The notes: generated by a model from the letters alone, not told the origin. A stretch of DNA of 10,013 nucleotides from Methanosarcina sp. (GCA_013331265.1 DUGS01000025.1:1-10013), one strand, 5' to 3'. Counted from the stretch's first letter, positions 1 through 6,775 are shown. Translations and numbers: made by a program.

Positions 1-541
1 TATTGAGAAACTCAATGCCGGAGACATAGTATATATCTCAGGAGAGGTCCTGACAGCCCGTGACGAAGCCCACGCCAGGATTCTCGAAATGGAAGAAAAA
101 GGAGAAAAACTTCCGTTCTCCCTCGAAGGGGCAGTTATCTATCACTGCGGTCCCCTTATGCAGCAGACCGAGACCGGCTGGAAAGTCATATCCGCAGGCC
201 CCACAACCAGCGGCAGGATGTCAAAAATGACTCCCCCTCTCCTGAAAGCCCATGAAGTCCGGGCAATTATCGGAAAAGGAGGAATGAAAGGCGTTGCAGA
301 CTCATTGAAAAACAGATGCATCTACCTTGCATACACTGGTGGGTGCGCAGCCCTTGCCGCTGAACTGATAAAAGAGGTGAAAACCGTCCACTGGCTTGAC
401 CTTGGAATGCCTGAGGCTGTCTGGGTCCTCAGGGTTGAAAAATTCGGGCCTCTCATTGTAGGAATTGATGCAAAAGGGAAAGATATCTTTGCAGAGGTAA
501 GAGGAAAAGCTGAAAAAGTGCTTGAAAGGCTGCAAAAATAA
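1..541 (+). CDS. Fumarate hydratase (class I) beta subunit, 5'-truncated by window edge
   Basis: Interconverts fumarate and malate in the partial TCA pathway. In archaea the class I enzyme is split: the alpha chain binds the 4Fe-4S cluster and this beta chain corresponds to the C-terminal domain of bacterial FumA/FumB. The frame is open from base 2 to the TAA at 539-541 (179 residues). It continues upstream of the annotatable ATG at 89 with family-typical sequence (LNAGDIVYISGEVLTARDEA), so the real start lies outside the window and about 15-20 residues are missing. Family motifs visible are GPTTSGRM, IIGKGGM and TGGCAAL, followed by the VHWLDLGMPEA segment. The alpha subunit would be expected just upstream but cannot be seen. 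The related L-tartrate dehydratase beta subunit (TtdB) has the same fold and is the main alternative; fumarase is more likely in a methanogen. A hairpin follows directly after the stop. Confidence 0.92.
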   Translation, partial: IEKLNAGDIVYISGEVLTARDEAHARILEMEEKGEKLPFSLEGAVIYHCGPLMQQTETGWKVISAGPTTSGRMSKMTPPLLKAHEVRAIIGKGGMKGVADSLKNRCIYLAYTGGCAALAAELIKEVKTVHWLDLGMPEAVWVLRVEKFGPLIVGIDAKGKDIFAEVRGKAEKVLERLQK

Positions 542-549
542 GGATGCCT

Positions 550-583
550 CTCAGGTTATGCAGTTATTCCACCTGAGGTTTTA
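550..583 (+). terminator. Probable terminator after the fumarase gene
   Basis: CTCAGGT at 550-556 pairs with ACCTGAG at 571-577 (7 bp, 14-nt loop) and is followed by GTTTTT-type sequence. It lies 9 nt after the fumarase stop codon. The stem is perfect, but the T tract is short. Confidence 0.5.
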
Positions 584-671
584 GGATCATACCTGTCCTT
601 TCGGATAAGACCTGAAAAACACTTTCTCAAACCTCGGAGATCAGTTTTAAATCCAAAGATTATGGACACCT

Positions 672-690
672 CCGCCAGCTTGTCTGGCGG
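672..690. repeat. Perfect G+C-rich hairpin
   Basis: CCGCCAG at 672-678 and CTGGCGG at 684-690 form a perfect 7-bp stem with a 5-nt loop (CTTGT) in an AT-rich background. No T tract follows directly (TCCTTTCC does), so it is not a clean terminator. It could be part of an RNA or a remnant of a mobile sequence. Confidence 0.6.
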
Positions 691-950
691 TCCTTTCCAA
701 AAAGCAGAAAGAAACAGAAACCAGTAAAGAGGAGTAAATAACCTCCTTTTGCCATTTTCCCAGAAGAACGTATACTAATCAGTTTTTTCAAATATTTTTA
801 TCTCTCCGAAAGTTTGTTTTGTTTTCCTGTTTTTGTTTATTCCTGTAAAAACCGACGCATATATTTACGTAAGAATATAATAATTATCGTTCATATCAAG
901 TAGCAAGATAAATAGCAAAAGTATTAAATACCAATTAGTAGTATAGATGA

Positions 951-971
951 GTGTCTCTACCCGACAGACAC
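951..971. repeat. Hairpin, 6-bp stem
   Basis: GTGTCT at 951-956 pairs with AGACAC at 966-971 across a 9-nt loop, followed by an AT-rich stretch. It lies 30 nt before the long foldback at 1001-1055, so the two may belong to the same transcript. Confidence 0.55.
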
Positions 972-1000
972 AAATTTAATCGCCTCCTAAATTGCCGAAA

Positions 1001-1055
1001 GCACCTGAAACTCTTATACCCCTGCCCAAAAAAAACGGGTGGGGGTTAAGGGTGC
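1001..1055. ncRNA. Long imperfect foldback, candidate structured RNA or terminator
   Basis: The arms pair over most of their length: GCACC (1001-1005) with GGTGC (1051-1055), an internal loop, CTTA (1013-1016) with TAAG (1047-1050), one bulged T (1017), then ACCCCTGCCC (1018-1027) with GGGTGGGGGT (1037-1046) through eight Watson-Crick pairs and two G-T wobbles. The loop is eight A's and a C. The stem is far stronger than expected by chance in this AT-rich spacer. No T run follows on the plus strand; the loop's A run would be a U run on the minus strand. The strand is unproven. Function is unknown: small RNA, terminator or mobile-element remnant are all open. Confidence 0.35.
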
Positions 1056-1260
1056 CGAATAAATAATGAGAAATCAAATTTTCTTTTTTTTGGGGAATGT
1101 AGTTTATAAAAATATACGAAGAGTAAGAAGTATTTTATAGAGGGACGAACTATTTCTATAATACTTACACGGTTGAGCATGAGTCAGTCGCATAAAATGT
1201 AATTATATTTAAAATACACATTTTTAAATAAACTTACATATGCTTGATTTTGTGCTTTAA

Positions 1261-1500
1261 GTGTGTGAGTTATATCAAATGCTCTTTCTAGAGTTCTCAT
1301 TAAAAAATTACAGAACTGATATCGAAATAAAAACAGCAATTATGGAAAATATTCTCAAAAATAAATTAAAACAATGCTGTTTGCTCAATTGGACAACATA
1401 TCAGGGAAATCATCATGAAGAGTTTTACATAAAACTCAGAACTGCTTTTCTATCCGGGTTAAAGGAAATCAAATCTGGTTTCTTTGAGATGTACTTCTGA
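1261..1500 (+). CDS. Doubtful small ORF, 79 residues
   Basis: A GTG-started open frame in the spacer, ending 52 nt before the dipeptidase start. There is no Shine-Dalgarno sequence before the GTG (the preceding bases are CTTTAA). The product is Lys/Leu/Ile-rich with two adjacent Cys and resembles no family I recognise. A TATA-like stretch lies 45-55 nt upstream, which is the only supporting signal. Codon use is AT-driven, as expected for a chance frame in AT-rich DNA. It may be a decayed gene end or simply non-coding. Confidence 0.15.
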   Translation: MCELYQMLFLEFSLKNYRTDIEIKTAIMENILKNKLKQCCLLNWTTYQGNHHEEFYIKLRTAFLSGLKEIKSGFFEMYF

Positions 1501-1537
1501 ATGATCAATACAGCTGAATAACATTAGATAAATGTTC

Positions 1538-1542
1538 AGGAG
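1538..1542 (+). promoter_or_regulatory. Shine-Dalgarno site deciding the pepD start
   Basis: AGGAG lies 10 nt upstream of ATG 1553 and 4 nt upstream of ATG 1547, and falls after the first in-frame ATG (1532). It argues that the protein starts MSDIEILDD rather than with the seven extra residues. Confidence 0.65.
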
Positions 1543-1552
1543 TAAGATGTAC

Positions 1553-3202
1553 ATGTCAGATATAGAAATATTGGATGACTCTTTTGAGCCAAAGGCGGTA
1601 CATGACCACTTTATGGAACTGACAGGACTACGCCATCCCTCTGGTGATGAAGATGAGGTTCGGAAACATGTAGCGGATTGCATTAAAAAGATAGAAGGCG
1701 TGGAATTCCTTTACTATGAGCCTGATGCTAAATATCCCGGAAAAAGAGTAATTGTCCTTCGCAGAAAGGGTTCGGGGAATTATGCAAGTGCTCCTTATGT
1801 TACTCTACAGGCGCATATGGATATGGTATGTTCCCCTGATAAGAATATTTTTCCCTTACATATCTTTGGCTACTCTGAAAACAAAGGGCCAAAATGGATA
1901 AAAGCGTTAAAGGAATCAAGCATCTCCAGTCCAGAGGAAAACATCCAAGATCCAGATAAAGGTACCACATTAGGTGCAGATGATGGTATAGGAGTAGCAA
2001 CTATGCTTGCCATTCTGGAGGATAGTGAGCTAAAACAATACCCAATTGAGTGTTTATTTACTGTTCAGGAAGAAACTGATATGGGTGGGGCTGCAAATTA
2101 TGACAAAAATCTCCTGATCGGTAGAAGATACATAAATCTTGACGCTGAAGTTGCAAATACTATTATTTACGGCAGTGCAGGAGGGCGCACTGTCCAGTAC
2201 GAGGGAGATGTTACCTTATTGCCTGTTACCGAGGATTTTATCACCCTGGAGCTATCGGTCTTAAATCTCCGTGGAGGGCATTCTGGGGTTAATATCAACA
2301 ATGGAAGGCTTAATGCCATCAAGGTCCTTACCGGAGTGCTCATAAGGCTCAATAAACGACTCACAAACCTTGATGTTACGGGTGAGGGCATCAGAAGTTA
2401 TGACCTGCGTCTGATTTCAATGAATTCGTTGACAGATCAAGAAATCGAAGAAATAATAGAAGCAAGAAAAAAAGGTGACATAAAGATACCCACCGTAAAC
2501 AAAATTCCGACCTGGGCCAAAGCAAGAATAGCTATTCAAAGAGCCGAGAATTATGATTTTAAAGACGATTTTGATGCATATTGTGAGGCTTTAAAGGCAC
2601 AGTCTCAGCCTGAGGAGGATACCTTTTGCTGGAAAGTTGAAGAGATAAATTCTGTCCAGACCCCTCTTGATGAAGCATCAACAGACGCACTTCTTTGCCT
2701 GCTTCAACAGATACCAAACGGCGTCATCCACATGATTCCAAGCAGACCTGAAGTTGTGGAGATTTCAAGTAACTTAGCAGCTATTGAGCCAATTGAACTG
2801 AATGACGGCAAGGTAGTGATTATGTCCTTAAACCGCAGTTCTAATAGCGATTCAATGGAAGCTCTTATTCAAATCCAGGAAAATATAGGAAAATTATTCA
2901 AGTACGATGTAAAGAACTTCGACCCTTATCCGATTTGGCAACCAGATGACAACTCTGTCTTACTTAATAAAGCAAAAGACGTGTATAGGGACAAGGAACT
3001 CTACGGTGATGAGACCAGAGCAACCGTAATCCACGCAGGCCTCGAATGCAGCTATATTGTGCAAAATTATGGCGATGAAATAGACTGCATTTCCATAGGG
3101 CCTACTATAGTAAACCCTCATACCGGAGGCGAACGCCTTCAGGCAGACACAGTGGGAACATTCTATAAGGCAGTAACCAGAATTATTCAGAGCCTTTTTT
3201 AA
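1553..3202 (+). CDS. pepD: Aminoacyl-histidine dipeptidase, PepD-type M20 metallopeptidase
   Basis: Cytosolic di-zinc dipeptidase that cleaves Xaa-His and other dipeptides during peptide turnover. In 549-residue numbering the M20 metal-site motifs are all present: LQAHMDMV (His88, Asp90), TTLGADDGIG (Asp143), TVQEETDMGG (Glu173/174), INLDAE (Asp197) and VIHAGLE (His494). The C-terminal SIGPTIVNPHTGGERLQAD segment matches the PepD family closely. The GGHSGVNI segment marks the lid/dimerisation domain inserted between the two halves of the catalytic domain. It is longer than E. coli PepD (485 residues), partly through extra sequence after the HMD motif. Start choice: AGGAG at 1538-1542 is 10 nt before the ATG at 1553 and 4 nt before the ATG at 1547, while the upstream ATG at 1532 would place that site inside the gene. 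I prefer 1553; 1547 is possible. A hairpin and T-rich tract follow the gene, before glutamate decarboxylase. Confidence 0.9.
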   Translation: MSDIEILDDSFEPKAVHDHFMELTGLRHPSGDEDEVRKHVADCIKKIEGVEFLYYEPDAKYPGKRVIVLRRKGSGNYASAPYVTLQAHMDMVCSPDKNIFPLHIFGYSENKGPKWIKALKESSISSPEENIQDPDKGTTLGADDGIGVATMLAILEDSELKQYPIECLFTVQEETDMGGAANYDKNLLIGRRYINLDAEVANTIIYGSAGGRTVQYEGDVTLLPVTEDFITLELSVLNLRGGHSGVNINNGRLNAIKVLTGVLIRLNKRLTNLDVTGEGIRSYDLRLISMNSLTDQEIEEIIEARKKGDIKIPTVNKIPTWAKARIAIQRAENYDFKDDFDAYCEALKAQSQPEEDTFCWKVEEINSVQTPLDEASTDALLCLLQQIPNGVIHMIPSRPEVVEISSNLAAIEPIELNDGKVVIMSLNRSSNSDSMEALIQIQENIGKLFKYDVKNFDPYPIWQPDDNSVLLNKAKDVYRDKELYGDETRATVIHAGLECSYIVQNYGDEIDCISIGPTIVNPHTGGERLQADTVGTFYKAVTRIIQSLF

Positions 3203-3225
3203 AATATAGACTGGATTATACATTG

Positions 3226-3266
3226 GAAGCTTAGACTCTATGTCCATAGCTTCTTATATTTGTTTT
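3226..3266 (+). terminator. Probable pepD terminator, overlapping a possible gad promoter
   Basis: GAAGCT (3226-3231) pairs with AGCTTC (3248-3253); inside it GAC (3234-3236) pairs with GTC (3242-3244) over a 5-nt loop. The stem is followed by TTATATTTGTTTT. The same AT-rich stretch (3254-3261) could serve as the TATA box of the decarboxylase gene 60-70 nt downstream. Together these suggest that the two genes are separate transcription units. Confidence 0.45.
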
Positions 3267-3322
3267 GAACAGTAAGCTGGGGAGGCAGAGTATTTTGCAA
3301 TTGGTGTTTAGGGGCTAAAATC

Positions 3323-4729
3323 ATGATTTCAAGAAAAGTAAACCTGGAAAAAATAGAGGATTCTAAAAAGTATCGTGTTGGCGCATACAGTGCCAGATAT
3401 ATACAAAAGGTCAAAGAAAAAGGAGTTCCCAAATATGAATTCCCTGAAGAGGGAATGATCCCGAGAGCAGCTTATCAACTGATACATGATGAGCAGAGCC
3501 TCGACGGCAATCCTTTCCTTAATCTGGCAAGTTTTGTTAACACATGGATGGAACCTGAAGCAGATAAGCTGGTCATGGAAAACATCAACAAAAACATCAT
3601 AGATATTTTCGAATATCCGCAAACTGACAAAGTTATCCACAGGAACCTCGTGAATATGCTTGGGCGCCTTTTTAACGGGCATAGTACCGAGTTTGTAGGC
3701 ACGGCGACAGCCGGCTCTTCAGAAGCCATAATGCTGGGTTTGCTGGCTCACAAATGGAGCTGGATAAAGTCAGGAAGAGGTACGGGTAAACCAAATATAG
3801 TTTTTGGAAACGATGCTCACGTTTGCTGGGATAAGTTTGCCAGATATTTTGATGTTGAGGCAAGAAAAGTCCCTATTGACAAAAAGAGGCGTACAATTAC
3901 TGCCAGAGCAGTCTCAAAGCATATTGACGAGAACACCATCTGTGTTGGTTGTGTACTGGGAACTACTTATACAGGGGAAATCGATCCTGTACAGGACATT
4001 AACGATTTACTTCTCAATTATAAAAACGAAAAAGGCTGGGATATACCCATCCACATAGATGCTGCAAGTGGCGGCTTCATATTGCCTTTTACCGAACCTG
4101 ATTTTGAATGGGATTTCAGACTGGAAAAAGTAAAATCCATAAACGTTTCAGGGCATAAGTACGGACTGACTTATCCGGGCCTTGGCTGGCTGATCTTCCG
4201 TGATAAAAGTGATCTTCCCGAAGACCTGATTTTCCATGTGAACTACCTTGGAGAAATGGAAGATTCGTACACACTGAACTTTTCAGGAGGCAGTGCAATG
4301 GTTGTGGCCCAGTATTACAATATCTTGAGGTTTGGAAGAGCTGGTTATACCGCAATAATGAAAAATATCCTTGAAGTCTCCCGGGACCTCGCCGATAGGG
4401 TTGAAAGGCTGGGCCGTTTTGAAATGCTGAACAAAGGAGAAAGGCTCCCTATAATTGCCTTCAGACAAATAAAAGAGAATGGCTATTCTCTGCAGCAGCT
4501 TTCGTATAAACTGAGGGAAAAAGGCTGGATAGTTCCCGCCTACTGTCTCCCGAAAAATGCGGAAAATATAGAGATCATGCGCATCGTTGTAAGAGAAAAC
4601 TTCACTTCGGACATGTCAGCAATTCTCGTCAATGATCTCGAAAATGCTTGTCAGTTTTTTGAGACTGGTACACAACCCGGGGCAAAAAAACCCTGTCCAC
4701 CTGAAAAGTATCTGGCTCGTATTTGCTGA
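3323..4729 (+). CDS. gad: Glutamate decarboxylase (PLP-dependent, group II)
   Basis: Converts L-glutamate to 4-aminobutyrate and CO2, consuming a proton. The 468 residues match the length of E. coli GadA/GadB (466) and the whole family pattern is present: LDGNPFLNLASF (about 60-71), GSSEAIMLG (131-139), the PLP-pyridine Asp246 in HIDAASGGF, and the Schiff-base Lys279 in SINVSGHKYG. The sequence is closer to plant than to enterobacterial enzymes as I recall them (WMEPEAD, INVSGHKYGL, WIVPAY near the C-terminus). It lacks the long C-terminal calmodulin-binding tail of plant GADs. This is not the short archaeal MfnA-type tyrosine/aspartate decarboxylase. AGGGG at 3310-3314 is 8 nt before the ATG. 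No GadC-type antiporter is nearby, so an acid-resistance role is unsupported; GABA formation or a metabolic role linked to pepD is inference. It converges with the FGE-like gene, with a 36-nt gap. Confidence 0.93.
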   Translation: MISRKVNLEKIEDSKKYRVGAYSARYIQKVKEKGVPKYEFPEEGMIPRAAYQLIHDEQSLDGNPFLNLASFVNTWMEPEADKLVMENINKNIIDIFEYPQTDKVIHRNLVNMLGRLFNGHSTEFVGTATAGSSEAIMLGLLAHKWSWIKSGRGTGKPNIVFGNDAHVCWDKFARYFDVEARKVPIDKKRRTITARAVSKHIDENTICVGCVLGTTYTGEIDPVQDINDLLLNYKNEKGWDIPIHIDAASGGFILPFTEPDFEWDFRLEKVKSINVSGHKYGLTYPGLGWLIFRDKSDLPEDLIFHVNYLGEMEDSYTLNFSGGSAMVVAQYYNILRFGRAGYTAIMKNILEVSRDLADRVERLGRFEMLNKGERLPIIAFRQIKENGYSLQQLSYKLREKGWIVPAYCLPKNAENIEIMRIVVRENFTSDMSAILVNDLENACQFFETGTQPGAKKPCPPEKYLARIC

Positions 4730-4765
4730 AAAATCTTGATCGGACCGAGGGGAACAGGCGGATAA

Positions 4766-5527
4766 TCAAACCTCTTTAACAACCCTGAACCCCAGGCTGT
4801 TAAGTTTCATATCCTGCGCCGCAAAAAGCCTCTCAGCTGACCTGCAGCACCCGGCGTTTCCGTTCCAGCCCCCTCCCCTTCTTATCCTTACAGGCACGGA
4901 AACGCTGGGGAAAAGGCTTTCCCATGCTCTTCCGTCTGAAGGCGCCCCTTTGTAGCTAATGTGGTACTCGTCCTGCACCCATTCCCCCACGTTTCCGTAA
5001 AGGTCATAAAACCCCCAGGGATTGGACATTTTCAGGCCCACAGGATGAGTTTCAAATCCAGAGTTTTCAAGAAACCAGGCGTATTCTTTAAGTTTCGATT
5101 CATCATCGCCAAAAAAGTAGCTGCCTGAATTTCCTGCCCTTGCTGAATATTCCCACTCTGCCTCTGTTGGGAGCCGGTAGGCTGAGCTTTTTTCGCCAGT
5201 ATTTTCAACAGAATTGAGTTTTCGGATAAAAACCTGAGCATCTTCCCAGGAAACAGTTTCAACCGGGCGCTTTTCACCCCTGAAATATGAGGGGTTACTT
5301 CCCATAATTCTACTCCACTGTTCCTGGGTAACCGGATACCTGCCAAGATAGAAGGGCTTTTTTATAGACACTCTGTGAACAGGGCTTTCCCAGAGCTTTC
5401 TGCGTTTCTCATTTGATGGAGAGCCCATCTCAAATTCTCCTGAAGGTACCAGGATAAAATCCATTCCTATTGAGTTTTGGATCGGGCTGCTTACAGTGAT
5501 AGGATTATTTGCATCCAGAGGTCTCAC
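4766..5527 (-). CDS. FGE-sulfatase (SUMF1/EgtB-fold) domain protein, probably not a true FGE
   Basis: 253 residues, almost entirely one SUMF1-type domain. Ordered motifs: GMDFILVPSGEFEMGS (21-36), YPVTQEQW (64-71), the RLPTEAEWEYSARAG signature (118-132), YDLYGNVGEWVQD (174-186), RRGGGW (216-221) and GFRVV (246-250). In active oxygen-dependent formylglycine-generating enzymes two copper-binding cysteines follow the RGGS motif. Here the first position aligns with Gly (GGGWNG) and only the later CC (227-228) remains, so sulfatase activation is unlikely, as also expected in an anaerobe. The precise role is unknown; relatives include EgtB/PvdO-like enzymes and ligand-binding paralogues. The start is GTG at 5527, with GGAG only 2 nt upstream, so initiation is weak or leaderless-like. 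A later ATG at residue 22 would cut the domain. No signal peptide or membrane segment is seen. A good TATA box lies upstream. Confidence 0.87.
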   Translation of the reverse strand: MRPLDANNPITVSSPIQNSIGMDFILVPSGEFEMGSPSNEKRRKLWESPVHRVSIKKPFYLGRYPVTQEQWSRIMGSNPSYFRGEKRPVETVSWEDAQVFIRKLNSVENTGEKSSAYRLPTEAEWEYSARAGNSGSYFFGDDESKLKEYAWFLENSGFETHPVGLKMSNPWGFYDLYGNVGEWVQDEYHISYKGAPSDGRAWESLFPSVSVPVRIRRGGGWNGNAGCCRSAERLFAAQDMKLNSLGFRVVKEV

Positions 5528-5569
5528 AGCTCCAGTAAGGACAAATATTCTACAGATTGCTATCCCTCT

Positions 5570-5578
5570 ATTTTTATA
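5570..5578 (-). promoter_or_regulatory. TATA box for the FGE-like gene
   Basis: Read on the minus strand the site is TATAAAAAT with purines upstream (GGAAGA) as a possible BRE. Its centre is about 47 nt from the GTG, which places transcription start near 5549 and gives a leader of about 20 nt. Confidence 0.5.
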
Positions 5579-5716
5579 TCTTCCTGTTTGATATTGTGTT
5601 TATCTATTTTCTTATTTTTCGCTTTCTTTTTTTGACTGGTATCTTAATTTTTCTTTGATTTCTGATCTTTAGGTGTAATTTACTTAGATTGTTCAACTGA
5701 TTTAACTATATAGCTA

Positions 5717-5752
5717 CAAGAACTATTATATTTATAAGAATTATTATATCTA
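5717..5752. repeat. Imperfect 18-bp tandem direct repeat upstream of the regulator gene
   Basis: CAAGAACTATTATATTTA (5717-5734) is followed immediately by TAAGAATTATTATATCTA (5735-5752); 15 of 18 positions match, with all three differences C/T transitions. It lies 24 nt upstream of the putative TATA box of the regulator, a position suited to an activator or autoregulatory site. Confidence 0.55.
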
Positions 5753-5775
5753 TATGAGGATAGTTTGTCAGATCA

Positions 5776-5784
5776 TTTATATAT
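5776..5784 (+). promoter_or_regulatory. TATA-like box for the FilR1-type regulator
   Basis: TTTATATAT about 25 nt before a likely start near 5805. If used, the transcript has a leader of about 150 nt that includes the folded segment 5889-5956. The AT-rich setting makes chance matches common. Confidence 0.4.
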
Positions 5785-5888
5785 TTTGGAAATACGTAAA
5801 ATAATTGAAAGCTAATTATTCTCAAAAATAGAAATGTTTTTAGGGCATTAAAAAGCTTCAAGCCATTATTATGATTAATAGGACAAAC

Positions 5889-5956
5889 GGCAGGCGAGCA
5901 GGTCAACTACCCCTCCCTGCCAGTCTGATGGCTATTGAGGAAGGAGTCTCCTGCTT
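5889..5956 (+). promoter_or_regulatory. Structured leader with the Shine-Dalgarno site inside a palindrome
   Basis: GGCAGG (5889-5894) pairs with CCTGCC (5916-5921); GCCA (5920-5923) could pair with TGGC (5929-5932); the Shine-Dalgarno AAGGAG (5941-5946) lies within AGGAGTCTCCT (5942-5952), a perfect inverted repeat about one base. GCAGG at 5898-5902 can alternatively pair with CCTGC at 5950-5954. Thus mutually exclusive folds can be drawn, some of which mask the ribosome site. The element could instead be a DNA operator. It also contains GGTCAACTACCC (5901-5912), which resembles terminal sequences of IS200/IS605-type elements as I recall them. Confidence 0.4.
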
Positions 5957-6775
5957 ATGAAGATGAAACAATCACTTATCAATCTTATTTTCATTTCTGA
6001 CAGGAGAAAAGAGCTATTACTTCTTCTCAGAGAGGAGCCAGGAGATATTGATACAATCAAGGCATTGCTTAACGTAGATGCCGGCTCGATCCAGCCTCAT
6101 ATAAAAAAAATGAAAGATGCTCACTTATTGATTGAAGAAAAGAAAGTTTACAGGCTGTCAGAAATAGGGAAAATAATAGTTGAAAACCTGAAACCTTTCC
6201 TGAGCACTATTGAAGTCCTTGAAGTCAATGATGATTACTGGAAGACACGCGACTTAACTTCTATTCCCGACTTTCTTTTAGAGAGAGTTGATGAACTTGG
6301 GCACTGGCAACTGCTTGAGCCTGATGCAGAACATATGCTTGAAACTCCAGAAGCTTTCATGGAGAATATCCTGAGTTCAAAAGAGGTCCTTACCTTTGTA
6401 TCTTATTCGCATCCGGAAGCACCTTCCATGTACGCAGACCTTGCGGAAAATGGGACAAAAATCACGCTCTGTACGACAGAAAACGTTATAATGCGCCTGC
6501 TTTCCAGATTCCCTGAAGAAACTGAAAGGCTTTACAGAAGTGAAAATTCGAAAATATTTATCTGCCAGAAGCCCGCCCCTATCCCCTCAATAGTTGTAAC
6601 TGACAGGTTCCTTTCGCTCAAACTCTTCGAAAACGACGGAAAATTGAGGGACCAGCTGCTTATATCCACCGAGGAAAGAGCATTGGGCTGGGGAAGAGAG
6701 CTTTTCTTGCACTGTATGAGAGTATCCGACCCCATAGAAGCGAAAACATTCTTCCAGGTTTTTGCGGGTCTTTAG
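5957..6775 (+). CDS. Winged-helix transcriptional regulator with FilR1/DUF1724 effector domain
   Basis: 272 residues, cytoplasmic, DNA-binding. Residues 1-85 form an ArsR-like winged helix, with the recognition-helix region around DAGSIQPHIKKMKDAHLL (41-58) and the wing at EEKKVYRLSEIGK. From about residue 90 the WKTRDLTSIPDFLLERVDELG segment and the following alpha/beta region to the C-terminus match the methanogen regulatory domain of FilR1 and the Msr regulators of methyltransferase genes in Methanosarcina. The effector and targets cannot be read from sequence; members I know of control methanol/methylamine-type methyltransferase genes or cell morphology. No such gene is adjacent, so it may act in trans or on its own promoter. 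The ATG at 5957 has AAGGAG with 10-nt spacing. A 6-bp hairpin overlaps the stop codon. Confidence 0.87.
   Translation: MKMKQSLINLIFISDRRKELLLLLREEPGDIDTIKALLNVDAGSIQPHIKKMKDAHLLIEEKKVYRLSEIGKIIVENLKPFLSTIEVLEVNDDYWKTRDLTSIPDFLLERVDELGHWQLLEPDAEHMLETPEAFMENILSSKEVLTFVSYSHPEAPSMYADLAENGTKITLCTTENVIMRLLSRFPEETERLYRSENSKIFICQKPAPIPSIVVTDRFLSLKLFENDGKLRDQLLISTEERALGWGRELFLHCMRVSDPIEAKTFFQVFAGL

Larger units (their letters stand above)
542..1546. other. Long mostly non-coding spacer with multiple hairpins
   Basis: About 1 kb between the fumarase gene and the dipeptidase gene without a convincing protein gene. It holds at least five inverted repeats: 550-577, 672-690, a weaker GAGG/CCTC stem with trailing Ts at 726-750, 951-971, and the long foldback 1001-1055. 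The right half (about 1080-1260) is very AT-rich and has TATA-like stretches near 1205-1216 and 1221-1229. Long structured spacers with small RNAs are known in Methanosarcina, so an RNA gene is possible, but no tRNA, rRNA or known riboswitch core was recognised. A doubtful GTG-started frame lies at 1261-1500. Confidence 0.6.
5528..5956. other. Divergent intergenic region between FGE-like gene and FilR1-type regulator
   Basis: 429 bp, strongly AT-rich in the middle. From left to right: the minus-strand TATA box (5570-5578), an imperfect 18-bp tandem direct repeat (5717-5752), a plus-strand TATA-like box (5776-5784), and a G+C-richer structured stretch (5889-5956) running into the regulator start. 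No protein-coding frame looks genuine here. Confidence 0.6.

Noticed and set aside
3203..3322. NrpR-type operator (GGTA-N6-TACC) or other known methanogen operator before gad or elsewhere
   Set aside because: No match seen in this spacer or in the other promoter regions by eye.
4730..4765. Terminator between the convergent gad and FGE-like genes
   Set aside because: No convincing stem or T tract in the 36-nt gap.
5706..5906. Minus-strand 66-residue hydrophobic frame in the divergent spacer
   Set aside because: Composition follows AT-rich DNA; no start signal, and it overlaps promoter-like and repeat elements.
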